Assembly: GCA_023428365.1 (NCBI GenBank)
Contig: JAEYYQ010000061.1
Location: 1-7,093 of the forward strand
From: Pseudomonadota bacterium
Lineage (GTDB): Bacteria > Pseudomonadota > Alphaproteobacteria > Rhizobiales > Hyphomicrobiaceae
Direction: 5' to 3'
DNA length: 7,093 nucleotides
Shown here piece after piece: positions 6,176 to 7,093 of this stretch; positions within the stretch are counted from its first letter, which is position 1; each line of letters opens with the position of its first letter. A program made the position numbers and the translations under genes. The notes beneath the pieces are model-generated. The model had not been told where the DNA came from. It saw nothing but the letters and a program-made list of their open reading frames with translations, and did not search any database.

Positions 6176-6191
6176 CGTTCCGCCTGTCCCC

Positions 6192-7019
6192 TCAGCGCTT
6201 CATCCAATAGAAGATATCAGCCGGCGAGGGCGTTTCGCACGAATAGCCGAAGTTGGACGTGTAGATGCCGCCCTGATAGCGCTCCGCGAGTTCGCCGATC
6301 GAGTCGTTGTTGACCTCTGCCGCATAATCCTCGGCGTTATCCTTTACTTGGTAGCCGAGCTCCGCGTCGCGCGTGCTGTTCCACCAGCGGCGCTTATTGT
6401 TGGACGCGCCCCAGACCACGCGGCAGCCCAGATCCGGCGCCGTCAGACCGGCGGCAACCAAGCCGACGAGATCGGGATAGCTCAGCCATGATGCAAGGTG
6501 GCGGCGCTCGGTCGGCTTGGGCACGCACGAGCCGATGCGGATCGACAGGCTTTCAACGGCATGCTTGTCCCAGTAGAGGCGGCCGAACATCTCACCGTAC
6601 ACCTTCGAGATGCCGTAGTAGCCGTCCGGGCGGTGATCGCAATTCTCGTCGAGCTTGGTCGTGCGCTCGTGGAAGCCGATCGAGTGAACCGAGCTGGCGA
6701 AGATCACCCGGGCTTTCGCGGCGCGGGCCAACTCAAAGATATTGTAGGTGCCGACGAAGTTGGGGCCGAGCACCTCGTCGAATGGACGGTCGATAGAGAC
6801 CGCGCCGAAATGCACGATCGCCGAAACTTCATTGGCCATCGCGTCGAAGGCGGCTTTGTCGCTGAGATCCTGCTTGCGGAACTCGCTGCCCTGCGGGAGG
6901 GCGTCGGGAAAATCCGCGATGTCACTCAGGATCATGGCGTGGCCCTTTTCTGCCAGACCCGTCGTCAGAACGCGGCCGAGTGCGCCGGATGCTCCGGTCA
7001 GAAGGATTTTCTTCGACAT
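6192..7019 (-). CDS. udh: NAD-dependent uronate dehydrogenase (extended SDR family)
   Basis: A 275-residue extended short-chain dehydrogenase/reductase resembling Agrobacterium uronate dehydrogenase, which oxidises D-galacturonate or D-glucuronate to the aldarolactone with NAD+. The Rossmann motif TGASGALG is at 8-15, and Asp33 at the end of strand 2 favours NAD over NADP. The catalytic set is Ser109/Ser110 (FASS) and Tyr135-Lys139 (YGISK). Family-specific stretches are SIDRPF (75-80, with Ser75), RIGSC (161-165), Arg173, VVWGAS (201-206), WW (212-213) and VKDNAE (225-230). Where the Agrobacterium enzyme reads SSNH, this one reads SSVH, so a substrate-contacting Asn is replaced by Val111. The protein is about ten residues longer at the C-terminus. 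The ATG at 7019 is right for the nucleotide-binding fold, although the ribosome site (GAAAGAG, about 14 bases upstream) is weak. The start overlaps the end of an upstream frame, so coupled translation in a sugar-acid operon is likely. A related sugar epimerase cannot be wholly excluded. Confidence 0.82.
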   Translation of the reverse strand: MSKKILLTGASGALGRVLTTGLAEKGHAMILSDIADFPDALPQGSEFRKQDLSDKAAFDAMANEVSAIVHFGAVSIDRPFDEVLGPNFVGTYNIFELARAAKARVIFASSVHSIGFHERTTKLDENCDHRPDGYYGISKVYGEMFGRLYWDKHAVESLSIRIGSCVPKPTERRHLASWLSYPDLVGLVAAGLTAPDLGCRVVWGASNNKRRWWNSTRDAELGYQVKDNAEDYAAEVNNDSIGELAERYQGGIYTSNFGYSCETPSPADIFYWMKR

Positions 7020-7093
7020 GGAAATGTTTCAGTCTCTTTCGACGGCACCTTGTCGAACCAGCTGGCGCCGCCCGGCGCGTCGCTGATCAGCAT
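6998..7093 (-). CDS. C-terminal end of an unrecognised upstream gene (partial)
   Basis: A - strand frame enters from the right edge and stops at TGA 7000-6998, overlapping the first 22 bases of udh in another frame. It encodes 31 residues, beginning MLISDAPGGASWFDKVPS and ending CRRKSF. The first 18 codons seen all end in G or C, as expected of real coding DNA in this genome; the bias fades towards the udh overlap. The two other frames on this strand stop earlier, at TGA close to the window edge and at TGA a few bases before the udh start. The ATG at 7093 may be internal, so the fragment is probably the tail of a longer protein. I do not recognise the family. Its position suggests it precedes udh in the same operon. 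Confidence 0.45.
   Translation of the reverse strand: MLISDAPGGASWFDKVPSKETETFPCRRKSF

Larger units (their letters stand above)
5879..6191. other. Convergent intergenic region without a supported gene
   Basis: The 313 bases between the ends of speG and udh contain open frames on both strands, but none has a ribosome site, consistent codon bias or recognisable product. Non-coding structure is present: a small hairpin followed by T6 (5969-5998), a 7-base inverted repeat (6118-6133) and a longer imperfect one (6139-6175). The likely role is transcription termination for the two facing genes. Confidence 0.55.

Noticed and set aside
6048..6491. + strand frame of 147 residues near the end of udh
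   Set aside because: Most of it is antisense to udh, and the non-overlapping part shows no coding bias.
1..7093. CRISPR array, insertion sequence, integrase or phage genes
   Set aside because: No regularly spaced direct repeats, terminal inverted repeats or recognisable recombinase motifs were found on either strand.

Overview
The window looks like chromosomal DNA of an alphaproteobacterium, probably of the order Hyphomicrobiales (Rhizobiales). This rests on three things. The tRNA-His gene has A73 and no G at position -1, a state known from an alphaproteobacterial clade. Coding DNA has strong G/C preference at third codon positions. The promoter-like sites fit the TTGAC / CTATAT style of that class. 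I cannot name a genus.

Layout: a tRNA-His gene with its own promoter (69-145) is followed by four genes on the + strand. These are a LysR-type regulator (386-1234), a PLP enzyme of the cystathionine synthase/lyase family (1320-2489), a full-length Omp85/BamA outer-membrane protein (2744-5131) and a spermidine N-acetyltransferase, SpeG (5321-5878). Facing them on the - strand is an NAD-dependent uronate dehydrogenase (6192-7019). Its start overlaps the end of another - strand reading frame that enters from the right edge (6998-7093). The 313-base gap between the convergent speG and udh genes holds only hairpin-type repeats and one T-run.

How the genes may work together: the lysR and PLP genes are 85 bases apart on the same strand, and a perfect 9-base inverted repeat lies in that gap, so the regulator plausibly controls the enzyme. 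The bamA gene lies outside the usual rseP-bamA-lpxD-fabZ-lpxA context and is probably an accessory copy. speG has its own promoter-like site and Shine-Dalgarno sequence and may act alone in polyamine detoxification. The - strand pair probably belongs to a sugar-acid (hexuronate) catabolic operon that continues beyond the window.

I see no CRISPR array, transposase, integrase or clear phage or defence gene, and nothing that amounts to a convincing undescribed system. The points most worth a second look are the out-of-context bamA, the very E. coli-like SpeG, the inverted repeat between lysR and the PLP gene, and an Asn-to-Val change at a substrate-contact position of the uronate dehydrogenase.
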